From: JBBPXY01 sp038200435
Lineage (GTDB): Bacteria > Actinomycetota > Thermoleophilia > Solirubrobacterales > Solirubrobacteraceae
NCBI GenBank assembly: GCA_038200435.1
Contig: JBBPXY010000015.1
Span: 18,997 to 82,996 of the forward strand
Direction of reading: 5' to 3'
DNA length: 64,000 bases
Within the stretch, counting starts at the first letter, position 1, and the number at the start of each line of letters is the position of its first letter. The position numbers and the translations under genes are program-made. Of this stretch, positions 57,911-64,000 are shown piece after piece. Under the pieces are notes generated by a model, which was not told the origin of the DNA, ran no database searches, and worked only from the letters and a program-made list of their open reading frames with translations.

Positions 57911-58954
57911 ATGGCCATCGACTCCAAGCCCCACCCCGATGGCCCTGTGGCCGAGAGGTTCGCCGCGCGCGTGCGTACCAGGGAGGCGGCTCAGCTCTCC
58001 CCGCTCGCCACGCCCTCCTACCCCGCGCAGCGGGAGGCCGATGAGCCCGACTGCGGGCTGCGTACCCCGTTTCAGCGCGACCGCGACCGCATCGTCCATT
58101 CCAAGACGTTCCGCCGCCTCAAGCACAAGACACAGGTGTTCGTCGCTCCCGAGGGCGATCACTACCGCACGCGCCTCACACACACGATCGAGGTCACCCA
58201 GGTCTCGCGAACGGTCGCGCGGGCCCTGGCCCTGAACGAAGACCTGACCGAGGCCATCGGATTGGGCCACGACCTCGGCCACCCGCCGTTCGGTCACATC
58301 GGGGAGGCGGTACTCGACCGGCGTTTGAGCGAACGGTTCGGCCGCGGTTTCCGGCACTACGAGCACTCGCTGCGGGTTGTGGAGAAGCTCGAGCGCGACG
58401 GCGCGGGCCTCAACCTCACCGAGGCTGTTCGCGACGGCATCCTCGGGCACTCGGGCCGCGCCGATCCGCCGCGCACGCTGGAGGGGCGCATCGTGCGCCT
58501 GCTCGACAGGGTGGCCTACATCAATCACGACATCGACGATGCGCTTCGCGCCGGGGTGCTTCGCGCCGAAGAACTGCCGCAGGACGCGATCGCGGCCCTC
58601 GGGAACACCGGCTCCGACCGAATCGACATGCTCGTGCACGACGTGGTCGAGCATTCCGAGCTGGCCGGTGACATCGTTCAGGGGGAAGAAGCAAGTGCCG
58701 CGATGGACCGCCTGCGCGACTTCATGTTCGAGCGCGTGTACCTCGCCGAGGCCGCGCAACGCGAACACGCGAAGATCGCCAGGGTGCTTGAAGCTCTCTT
58801 CGATCTCTACGCCGGTGACCCTGCGCTGCTGCCGCCCGACTCGTCGGGATCGGAGCTCGGCGACCGGGTGGCCGATTACCTCGCGGGCATGACCGACCGG
58901 TTCGCGATACGCGCCTTCGAGGAGCTGTGCGTGCCCCAGGCGTTCGTGCCATGA
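57911..58954 (+). CDS. dgt: Deoxyguanosinetriphosphate triphosphohydrolase-like protein
   Basis: 347 residues. HD-domain dNTPase: RTPFQRDRDRIVHSKTFRRL, then metal ligands in TRLTHTIEVTQV (His), GLGHDLGHPPFGHIGE (His-Asp) and RVAYINHDIDDAL (Asp). Hydrolyses dNTPs to deoxynucleosides and triphosphate. ATG at 57911; the longer open frame upstream has no coding character. It overlaps dnaG by 4 bases; dgt-dnaG is the actinobacterial order. Confidence 0.92.
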   Translation: MAIDSKPHPDGPVAERFAARVRTREAAQLSPLATPSYPAQREADEPDCGLRTPFQRDRDRIVHSKTFRRLKHKTQVFVAPEGDHYRTRLTHTIEVTQVSRTVARALALNEDLTEAIGLGHDLGHPPFGHIGEAVLDRRLSERFGRGFRHYEHSLRVVEKLERDGAGLNLTEAVRDGILGHSGRADPPRTLEGRIVRLLDRVAYINHDIDDALRAGVLRAEELPQDAIAALGNTGSDRIDMLVHDVVEHSELAGDIVQGEEASAAMDRLRDFMFERVYLAEAAQREHAKIARVLEALFDLYAGDPALLPPDSSGSELGDRVADYLAGMTDRFAIRAFEELCVPQAFVP

Positions 58955-60744
58955 CCCGCTTCGCCGAGGACTCTCGCGACCGGGTGCGCGACGCAGTCGA
59001 CATGGTCGATCTCGTTTCCTCCCGCACCGAGCTGCGCCGCCGCGGGCACAACTCCTACTTCGGGCGCTGCCCGTTCCACGACGAGAAGTCGCCCTCGTTC
59101 CACGTGCGGCCCGACGAGAAGGTCTACCACTGCTTCGGGTGCCAGTCCTCGGGCGACGCGTTCACGTTCGTGATGGAGACGGAGGGCCTTGACTTCCCCG
59201 GTGCCCTCGAGCAGCTCGCTGCCCGCTACGGCGTCACTCTCGAGGTGGCCGACGACAATCCGGCGGCCGCAGCTCGCCGCGAGCGCCGCAACCGCCTCGT
59301 CGCCATGCTCGAGCGGGCCGCCGACTACTACACGCGCGTCCTGTGGGAGAGCGATGAGGCCGCCCCCGCGCGGGAGTACCTCGCGGGCCGAGGGTTGGAC
59401 GACGACACCCTGCGTGCGTTCCGGGTCGGCTACGCCCCAAGTGCGTGGGACCGCATGCTGTTGGCCTCTCGCCGGGCTGGGTTCAGCGAGGAGGAGCTGC
59501 TGGCGAGCGGCCTCGCGCAGCGCTCACAGAAGGGGCCTGTGTACGACCGGTTTCGCGAGCGGATCATGTTCCCACTGGCCGACCAGCGCGGGCAAGTGCT
59601 CGGGTTCGGGGCGCGCGCGATGCGCGACAACCAGCAGCCCAAGTACCTCAACACGAGCGAGAACGAGGTGTTCCACAAGGGCTCGCAGCTGTTCGGCCTC
59701 CACGTCGCGCGGCGCGAAGCCGCGCGCGCCGGGAGTGTCGTGCTCGCCGAGGGCTACACCGACGTCCTTGCCCTGCACCAAGCGGGCCTAGTCAACTCCG
59801 TCGGGCTCATGGGGACAGCGCTCACCGACGAGCAGGTCTCCGCGCTGGCCCGGACTGCCCCGACGCTCCAGCTCGCGCTCGACGCCGACAAGGCCGGGCA
59901 AGCCGCGATGATGCGCGCCGCGGAGCTCGTCGCTCGCCGCGAGCTGTCGCTGCGCGTGGTGCCGCTCCCCGACGGGACCGACCCCGCCGACCTGCTCGCC
60001 GCGGAAGGCCCCGACGCCATGCGCGAGCGCGTGCAGCGGTCGGTGCCCTTCGTCGAGTACCGGGTCGACCGGGTGCTGGCCGCGGCCGACGTGAGCAGCG
60101 CCGAGGGCCGCGACCAGGCACTCGACGAGCTCCGGCCCGTGCTCGCACCCCTCGGGCCGAGCGTGATGCGCGAGGAGCTGCTCCGTCGCGTGGCGGGCAA
60201 GCTCGACCTATCCGAGGCGCTCACGGCGACGCTCGTTGGGCAGGGCGCCCCGGTCCGCGCGCCGGGCGGTCAGCCGCGTGCCGCTGAACCTGAGGCTTCG
60301 GCCCCGCGCCCGCCGAGCGCAGGCGCCCGAGGCGGCGAACGTGCCGAACGTGCCTTTCTCGCCCTGTGCATCGCGGTGCCGGGGCCGGGGGAGAGCGCTC
60401 TGGCCGGGGTCTCGCTCGACGACCACTTCGCCGCCGACGAGCTTCGGCGCGCCGCTAATCACCTGAAGGGAAGGCTCGAAGCTCCTCTTCACGACCTGCC
60501 CGGTGACGATCCCGAGCTCGGCGACGTGGTGCGGGAGCTGTCGATGCGCTTCGCGGGAACCGAGGTGGGTCCCGATTCACTCGAACACGCGCGCCTGCTG
60601 CTCGAGCTCGCGCGCCTGCGCCGCGCGATCGAAAAGGCGCGCGCGGCGGGAGGGCTCGAGGTGCCGCAGCTTGCCGCGGAACGAGCCCGGGTGAAGAGCC
60701 AGATCGACGCGGTGGCCGAGCGGCTGGAGCGCGCCGGCGTGTAG
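58951..60744 (+). CDS. dnaG: DNA primase
   Basis: 597 residues. Zinc-binding domain CPFHDEKSPSFHV ... YHCFGCQSSGDAF near residues 38-70; RNA polymerase/TOPRIM domain with VLAEGYTDVLALHQAG and LALDADKAGQAA; C-terminal helicase-interaction domain after an Ala/Pro-rich linker (about 435-470). Synthesises replication primers. ATG overlaps the dgt stop. A minus-strand tRNA follows. Confidence 0.95.
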   Translation: MTRFAEDSRDRVRDAVDMVDLVSSRTELRRRGHNSYFGRCPFHDEKSPSFHVRPDEKVYHCFGCQSSGDAFTFVMETEGLDFPGALEQLAARYGVTLEVADDNPAAAARRERRNRLVAMLERAADYYTRVLWESDEAAPAREYLAGRGLDDDTLRAFRVGYAPSAWDRMLLASRRAGFSEEELLASGLAQRSQKGPVYDRFRERIMFPLADQRGQVLGFGARAMRDNQQPKYLNTSENEVFHKGSQLFGLHVARREAARAGSVVLAEGYTDVLALHQAGLVNSVGLMGTALTDEQVSALARTAPTLQLALDADKAGQAAMMRAAELVARRELSLRVVPLPDGTDPADLLAAEGPDAMRERVQRSVPFVEYRVDRVLAAADVSSAEGRDQALDELRPVLAPLGPSVMREELLRRVAGKLDLSEALTATLVGQGAPVRAPGGQPRAAEPEASAPRPPSAGARGGERAERAFLALCIAVPGPGESALAGVSLDDHFAADELRRAANHLKGRLEAPLHDLPGDDPELGDVVRELSMRFAGTEVGPDSLEHARLLLELARLRRAIEKARAAGGLEVPQLAAERARVKSQIDAVAERLERAGV

Positions 60745-60783
60745 CGAGACACGGCCACGCCGGGCGCTTCATAATCCGACGAG

Positions 60784-60855
60784 CTCGGGGGGTGGGACTC
60801 GAACCCACAACGACTCGGTTAACAGCCGAGCATTCTGCCATTGAATTACCCCCGA
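60784..60855 (-). tRNA. tRNA-Asn (anticodon GTT)
   Basis: On the minus strand the gene begins TCGGGGG and its acceptor stem closes with CCCCCGA plus discriminator G. The anticodon arm is CTCGG-CTGTTAA-CCGAG with anticodon GTT. T-arm GTGGG-TTCGAGT-CCCAC. 72 bases, CCA not encoded. The last 10 bases of the upstream HNH gene on the same strand overlap its 5' end. Confidence 0.95.
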
Positions 60856-61544
60856 CCGGTGCGTTGGTCCGGGAGGCAAACGAAGTCTGCCTCGACCTCC
60901 GCATGACAGGTGGCGCACAGTAGCACGCACTTCTGCGCCTCTTCACGAACGGTATCGAGCGCGCGAGCCACTCCCTTTAGCGACAATCCGAAGCGTTTGT
61001 CGCTCGGATCAAGGTGGTGAAATTGCAGGGCCGCGGGACACCGGCCGTAGCCGCAGAGACGACACTTGCCCCCGGCCTCCTCGATCACGAGCCGCTTGAC
61101 CTTCCTACGCCGTCGGCTTACGGCCTCTGAATTGCAGCGTGCGCAGCGGTAGCGACCGCCCTCGTACAGCACGTGCCTTCCAGTTCCGTGCCTCGAGCAG
61201 CACATCTCGACGACTCGTTCGGTGGATACCGGCGCAGCCCCGGATTTCCTTCTGCGAGCGGCCCTTGTGGTTGCCAGGCCGTGAAACCTCAGCCAGTGCC
61301 GGACGGTGGTCGGGCTGCGGTCTACATGAAGAGCGATTTCACGTACGGTCAGATCTCGGATCACGAGGTCCGCTAGCGCCTCTCGTGAAAGGGCGCCGCG
61401 GGCAGTGTATTGCGCCCTCGACGAGCGCAGGCCGTACTTCTCGGCCCAGTACCCGACAGTCGTCGCATCGCATCTCTGCTCGCGCGCGATGCTCGCGAGC
61501 GAGCGTCCGGTCGCCAATTCGGACCGCAACCAATCCCTGTTCAT
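60846..61544 (-). CDS. HNH endonuclease-like protein with two helix-turn-helix motifs
   Basis: 232 residues. Two N-terminal HTH motifs (SLASIAREQRCDATTVGYWA and LTVREIALHVDRSPTTVRHW), a small Cys pair (YRCARC), and a C-terminal HNH domain: GGKCRLCGYGRCP, LQFHHLDPSDKRF, KCVLLCATCHAEVE, with zinc-coordinating CxxC pairs. The layout recalls solitary HNH nucleases with HTH used as DNA-targeting elements. Its stop TAA is formed by bases 8-10 of tRNA-Asn. ATG at 61544, with a palindrome just upstream. Confidence 0.85.
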   Translation of the reverse strand: MNRDWLRSELATGRSLASIAREQRCDATTVGYWAEKYGLRSSRAQYTARGALSREALADLVIRDLTVREIALHVDRSPTTVRHWLRFHGLATTRAARRRKSGAAPVSTERVVEMCCSRHGTGRHVLYEGGRYRCARCNSEAVSRRRRKVKRLVIEEAGGKCRLCGYGRCPAALQFHHLDPSDKRFGLSLKGVARALDTVREEAQKCVLLCATCHAEVEADFVCLPDQRTGRG

Positions 61545-61546
61545 AC

Positions 61547-61562
61547 ACGAACACTAGTTCGT
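61547..61562. promoter_or_regulatory. Palindrome upstream of the HNH gene
   Basis: ACGAAC-ACTA-GTTCGT, perfect 6-bp arms with a 4-base centre, begins 2 bases before the HNH start codon and lies in the 63-base divergent gap to the GST-N-like gene. A candidate operator for an HTH protein, possibly the HNH protein itself; not tested. Confidence 0.4.
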
Positions 61563-61607
61563 ATTGCGGACGGAAACCCCGGCGCCCGGAACACGTAGGC
61601 TTCAGCT

Positions 61608-61901
61608 ATGAAGCTCTACATCTGCTGGGGAACCTTCTCCACACCACGTCCGGGCGGCCATCCCTGCGCCAACGCGGACAGGGCCCTCCGCGAAGCCGGT
61701 CACGAGCCGGAGCTGATCAAGTCCTACGGGCTGACGGGGCTTCCCGACATTCTCAATCGCACTTCGGGCCGCCAAGAGGCCAAGCGCCTCACCGGCAAGG
61801 TCACCGTGCCGGTGCTGGTCACCGACGACGGCGAGGTCGTCGCGGACTCCAAGGCGATAGTCGCGTGGGCGCAGGCCAACCCGGTGTCCGCGGCCTCCTG
61901 A
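61608..61901 (+). CDS. Glutathione S-transferase N-terminal-domain (glutaredoxin-like) protein
   Basis: 97 residues. Thioredoxin-fold GST-N: MKLYICWGTF ... HPCANADRALREAGHEPELI, VTVPVLVTDDGEVVADSKAI with cis-Pro and the DSKAI thiol-binding motif. Only one Cys (HPC) at the active site and no C-terminal GST helices. Many actinobacteria lack glutathione, so the partner thiol is uncertain. ATG start. It converges on the glycosyltransferase gene with 4 bases between stops. Confidence 0.8.
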   Translation: MKLYICWGTFSTPRPGGHPCANADRALREAGHEPELIKSYGLTGLPDILNRTSGRQEAKRLTGKVTVPVLVTDDGEVVADSKAIVAWAQANPVSAAS

Positions 61902-61905
61902 GCAC

Positions 61906-63111
61906 CTAAGCGCGGGCGAACTCCTCGACCAGACCGGCGGCCCGCTCCGCGCCGTCATTCCGCGCCGCCCACTGCGCCAGATCGGCGGCCCGCCGCGCCA
62001 TCTGCGCGTCCGCCAGCGCGCGGCGCACAGCCAGCCGCACCCCCGCCGGGGTGACGAGGCGCCAGGGCAGCCGCACTCCTACGCCCGCCCAGTCCGCCCG
62101 GGCGGCGTTCTCGTTCATGTCGCCGGCTGCGGGTGCAACGACGACGCGACACCCGCTCGCGAGGGCGCGAACCATCGTCCCGTGCCCGCCGTGGCAGATC
62201 ACGACGGCGCAGCGCGGCATCGTCCGCGCATAGGAGACCCATTCGACCAGCCGGGCGTTCGCCGGCACGGGGATCGGGTCGATCGGACGGCGGCGGTTCC
62301 ACGTCGCCAGGACCCGTACCGGCTCGTCGGCGAGACCGGCCAGGGCGGCACTCAGCAGCTTGAGCTCCGGGTCCTGCGCCGTCGAGGGGGCCGCCAACAC
62401 CAGGGGATCGTCTCCGGGTGGAAGCTCCACCTCGTCGGCCGGCGGCTCCCACAGCAGGGGTCCCACCACCGAGGTCCCGAGCGTCCACGGGCGCGGATAC
62501 TCGAGCTGAGGGAACGTCCCGACGAGCGCAAGCCGCTCGCTGATGCCGCCGTGCAGGCGGCTGGTGGGGGGGAGGCCGATCCGCCTGCGGGTCTCGTTCA
62601 GCTCCTCGCGGCCCTGCCGCAGGCCGATCTCGACGGTCGATTCAAGGCGCCCCCACAGCGCGCGTCCCACGCGCGTTCGGGGCAGGCGCGCTCCGAACGA
62701 GTATGGGGGCGCGCCAGGCGCACTGGCCGGATGTACGTGGGGGATGAGGGTCGCCGAGCGAATCCCCTCCAGCTCGGCGCACACAGCCGGGGTGAGCGTG
62801 AGGATGTCGGCCACCACCGCGGCCGGGCGTACCCGAGCGACGAGCGGCCGCGTCTGGTCCACGGAGCGCACCACGGCCTCGTACGGTTTCAAAGGCTCAG
62901 ACTTGGTCGGAAAGACCGGAAACTGGGGCGCGGGTGCGAAGGCCATTCCTTCGGCCTCTACTGCGCCCTGCCATCGCGTCCAGGTCTCGAGCGTCACGGC
63001 GTGTCCGCGCCGCACCAGGGCTCTTCCCAAAGCGATCATCGGAAATGCATGACCCGGGTCACCGAAGGCGCCCAGCAAGATTTGCAGTGGTTTGTGCGTT
63101 ACAGGTGTCAA
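61906..63111 (-). CDS. GT1-type glycosyltransferase (GT-B fold)
   Basis: 401 residues. N-terminal GT-B lobe: LLGAFGDPGHAFPMIALGRALVRRGHAVT, VVADILTLTPAVCAELEG. C-terminal lobe: VRVLATWNRRRP, LVEWVSYARTMPRCAVVICHGGHGTMVRALASGCRVVVAP with the donor-binding CHGGHGT region (HGG-x-T), DMNENAARADWAG-V-L. Resembles macrolide/UGT-like enzymes; sugar and acceptor unknown. Start is TTG at 63111; the bases there also spell a TTGACA hexamer, so the start is less certain. Confidence 0.85.
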   Translation of the reverse strand: MTPVTHKPLQILLGAFGDPGHAFPMIALGRALVRRGHAVTLETWTRWQGAVEAEGMAFAPAPQFPVFPTKSEPLKPYEAVVRSVDQTRPLVARVRPAAVVADILTLTPAVCAELEGIRSATLIPHVHPASAPGAPPYSFGARLPRTRVGRALWGRLESTVEIGLRQGREELNETRRRIGLPPTSRLHGGISERLALVGTFPQLEYPRPWTLGTSVVGPLLWEPPADEVELPPGDDPLVLAAPSTAQDPELKLLSAALAGLADEPVRVLATWNRRRPIDPIPVPANARLVEWVSYARTMPRCAVVICHGGHGTMVRALASGCRVVVAPAAGDMNENAARADWAGVGVRLPWRLVTPAGVRLAVRRALADAQMARRAADLAQWAARNDGAERAAGLVEEFARA

Positions 63112-63123
63112 GATCGTCTATGT

Positions 63124-63167
63124 GAGAACCGCGCGTTCTCGCCCAAAGGTGGCACGGATGAGCCACC
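63124..63167. promoter_or_regulatory. Two inverted repeats in the divergent gap before the GGDEF gene
   Basis: GAGAAC-CGCGC-GTTCTC (63124-63140) and GGTGGC-(8 bases)-GCCACC (63148-63167) lie in the 62-base gap between the divergent glycosyltransferase and GGDEF genes. Both have perfect 6-bp arms. They could be an operator and an mRNA hairpin close to the GGDEF start; no known family recognised. Confidence 0.35.
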
Positions 63168-63173
63168 GAACGA

Positions 63174-64000
63174 ATGCCCCAGAACACTGAGACAAGCCGC
63201 CAGGCCGCGGAAGGAACCGGGTCCGACTCAACGGAGCGTGCCGTGCCGTCCGAGGCCGGCCGCGACGCAGTCCGCCGGTCGGCTTCCGCGCGAGCATATG
63301 ACTCCTCGCCCCTGGAGGGCGGGGGTCTCGACCTGCGCATGGCCGGCTACACGGCCGCTGCGCTGTGCCTCGCCGGCGCGCTTCTCCTCGGTGCGGTCGC
63401 GCTGCCGATGGCTCACCGCCCGTCGGCCCTCGCGCTGGCGATCATCGGTTCGCTCACGGTTGCCTTCAGCGCACTGCTGGCCGCGCTCACGCGGTACGAG
63501 CACCTGACGCTGCGGCGTCTGTTTGTCGCGAACTTCGTCGCGATCGGGCTCGTCGCCGCCCTGGTGGCAGTCACCGGCCGCGAGCACTCCATCTACGCGG
63601 AGCTCTATCTCTTCGCCGTGATTCACGCTGCGGCGTTTCAACCACGGCGGCGCCTCATCGCGGTACTCGTGTTCGCGAGCTTGGCCTTCCTCGCTCCGGT
63701 CGCCTACGGGCACGCGGGCCAGTGGTTCATCGCGGTAGCGGTGGTCTCCATGCCGCCCGTCATCCTCGCGGCGGTGGTCATCGCGATCGCCGCCCGGATT
63801 CATCGCGGGCAGCGCTTTCAGCTCATGGGCCAGGCGGCCGAGGCGCGGCGTCTCGCCGAGAACGATGCGCTGACCGGCCTTGGCAACTACCGCATGTTCT
63901 GGCGCAACCTCGACGCGGAGGTCGCTCGCTCGCGCCGGCACGGCGACCCGTTCTCCCTGGTGATCCTTGATCTCAACGGGTTCAAGGCGATCAACGACGA
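63174..64000 (+). CDS. Membrane-bound diguanylate cyclase (3' end outside window)
   Basis: At least 275 residues, running off the window. A polar N-terminus (MPQNTETSRQAAEG) is followed by five or six TM segments (about 58-200; for example YTAAALCLAGALLLGAVALP, SALALAIIGSLTVAFSALLA, WFIAVAVVSMPPVILAAVVI), then a linker and the start of a GGDEF domain (ENDALTGLGNYRMFWRNLDA, PFSLVILDLNGFKAIND). The GGDEF signature itself lies beyond the end. It would make c-di-GMP, the ligand of the pilin riboswitch in this window. ATG at 63174; a GTG at 63243 is possible. Confidence 0.85.
   Translation, partial: MPQNTETSRQAAEGTGSDSTERAVPSEAGRDAVRRSASARAYDSSPLEGGGLDLRMAGYTAAALCLAGALLLGAVALPMAHRPSALALAIIGSLTVAFSALLAALTRYEHLTLRRLFVANFVAIGLVAALVAVTGREHSIYAELYLFAVIHAAAFQPRRRLIAVLVFASLAFLAPVAYGHAGQWFIAVAVVSMPPVILAAVVIAIAARIHRGQRFQLMGQAAEARRLAENDALTGLGNYRMFWRNLDAEVARSRRHGDPFSLVILDLNGFKAIND

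Noticed and set aside
61906..63111. Macrolide-inactivating glycosyltransferase (resistance gene)
   Set aside because: GT1 motifs are clear but substrate specificity cannot be read; no resistance or biosynthesis genes nearby.

Overview
The window is GC-rich and gene-dense. Genes are mostly co-oriented on the + strand, with start codons often overlapping the previous stop (ATGA or GTGA). Gene content and order point to an actinobacterium of the Thermoleophilia/Solirubrobacterales type. Support comes from the alaS-ruvX-mltG-aroE, aroC-aroKB-aroQ-pepQ-efp-nusB and tlyA-nadK-recN-pyrG-nudix-xerD blocks, which from memory are also conserved in Mycobacterium, combined with a complete type IV pilus (T4P) locus and secreted proteins built of PKD and 'YQW-RCD' repeats. 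The lineage is inferred from this pattern; no search was run.

Layout. 1-12.9 kb is housekeeping: a secreted Cys-repeat protein (cut by the window edge), glutamate formimidoyltransferase, a small membrane protein, a metallo-beta-lactamase hydrolase, hisS, aspS, a membrane-anchored thioredoxin-fold protein, an IscU/NifU-MnmA fusion, alaS, ruvX, mltG and aroE. 12.9-32.1 kb is the T4P locus: pilB, pilT, pilC, a small CxxCxGxG protein, a cyclic-di-GMP-I riboswitch, the major pilin, a pilin-like paralogue without a prepilin site, a 1305-residue PKD/Ig-repeat secreted protein, three minor pilins (two with adhesin-like C-terminal domains), the prepilin peptidase, pilM, pilN, pilO and an unrecognised fourth alignment-complex candidate. 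32.1-36.3 kb is the shikimate block with a fused aroK-aroB, then aroQ and pepQ. 36.3-39.2 kb is an accessory patch: a c-di-AMP (ydaO-type) riboswitch ahead of a secreted cell-wall protein, then two broken genes. 39.2-43.4 kb holds efp, nusB, a small XseB-like protein, a prenyl synthase and dxs. 43.4-44.1 kb has two small minus-strand genes. 44.1-53.8 kb holds tlyA, nadK, recN, pyrG, an M20 peptidase, a Nudix hydrolase, xerD, a decayed deoB and mutM. 53.8-60.9 kb holds a glutaredoxin (minus), recO, ppdK, dgt, dnaG and tRNA-Asn (minus). The end carries an HNH protein whose stop codon lies inside the tRNA, a GST-N-like protein, a GT1-type glycosyltransferase and the start of a membrane diguanylate cyclase.

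How it fits together. The pilus genes form a near-complete machine: assembly ATPase PilB, retraction ATPase PilT, platform PilC, peptidase PilD, major and minor pilins, and a PilM/N/O inner-membrane complex. No secretin is present, as expected for a cell envelope without an outer membrane. The pilin mRNA carries a c-di-GMP aptamer followed by a segment that can pair with the pilA ribosome-binding site, so pilin synthesis is probably set by c-di-GMP. A membrane GGDEF protein starts at the far end of the window. A second dinucleotide, c-di-AMP, appears to control a secreted peptidoglycan-binding protein. The most unusual items are these two riboswitch systems, the giant minor pilins, the IscU-MnmA fusion, the HNH/tRNA overlap, a palindromic repeat found at two operon ends, and a cluster of frameshifted or deleted genes (pilB 5' end, a DUF559 gene, a small membrane-protein gene, deoB). 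Some of the single-base lesions could be sequencing errors.
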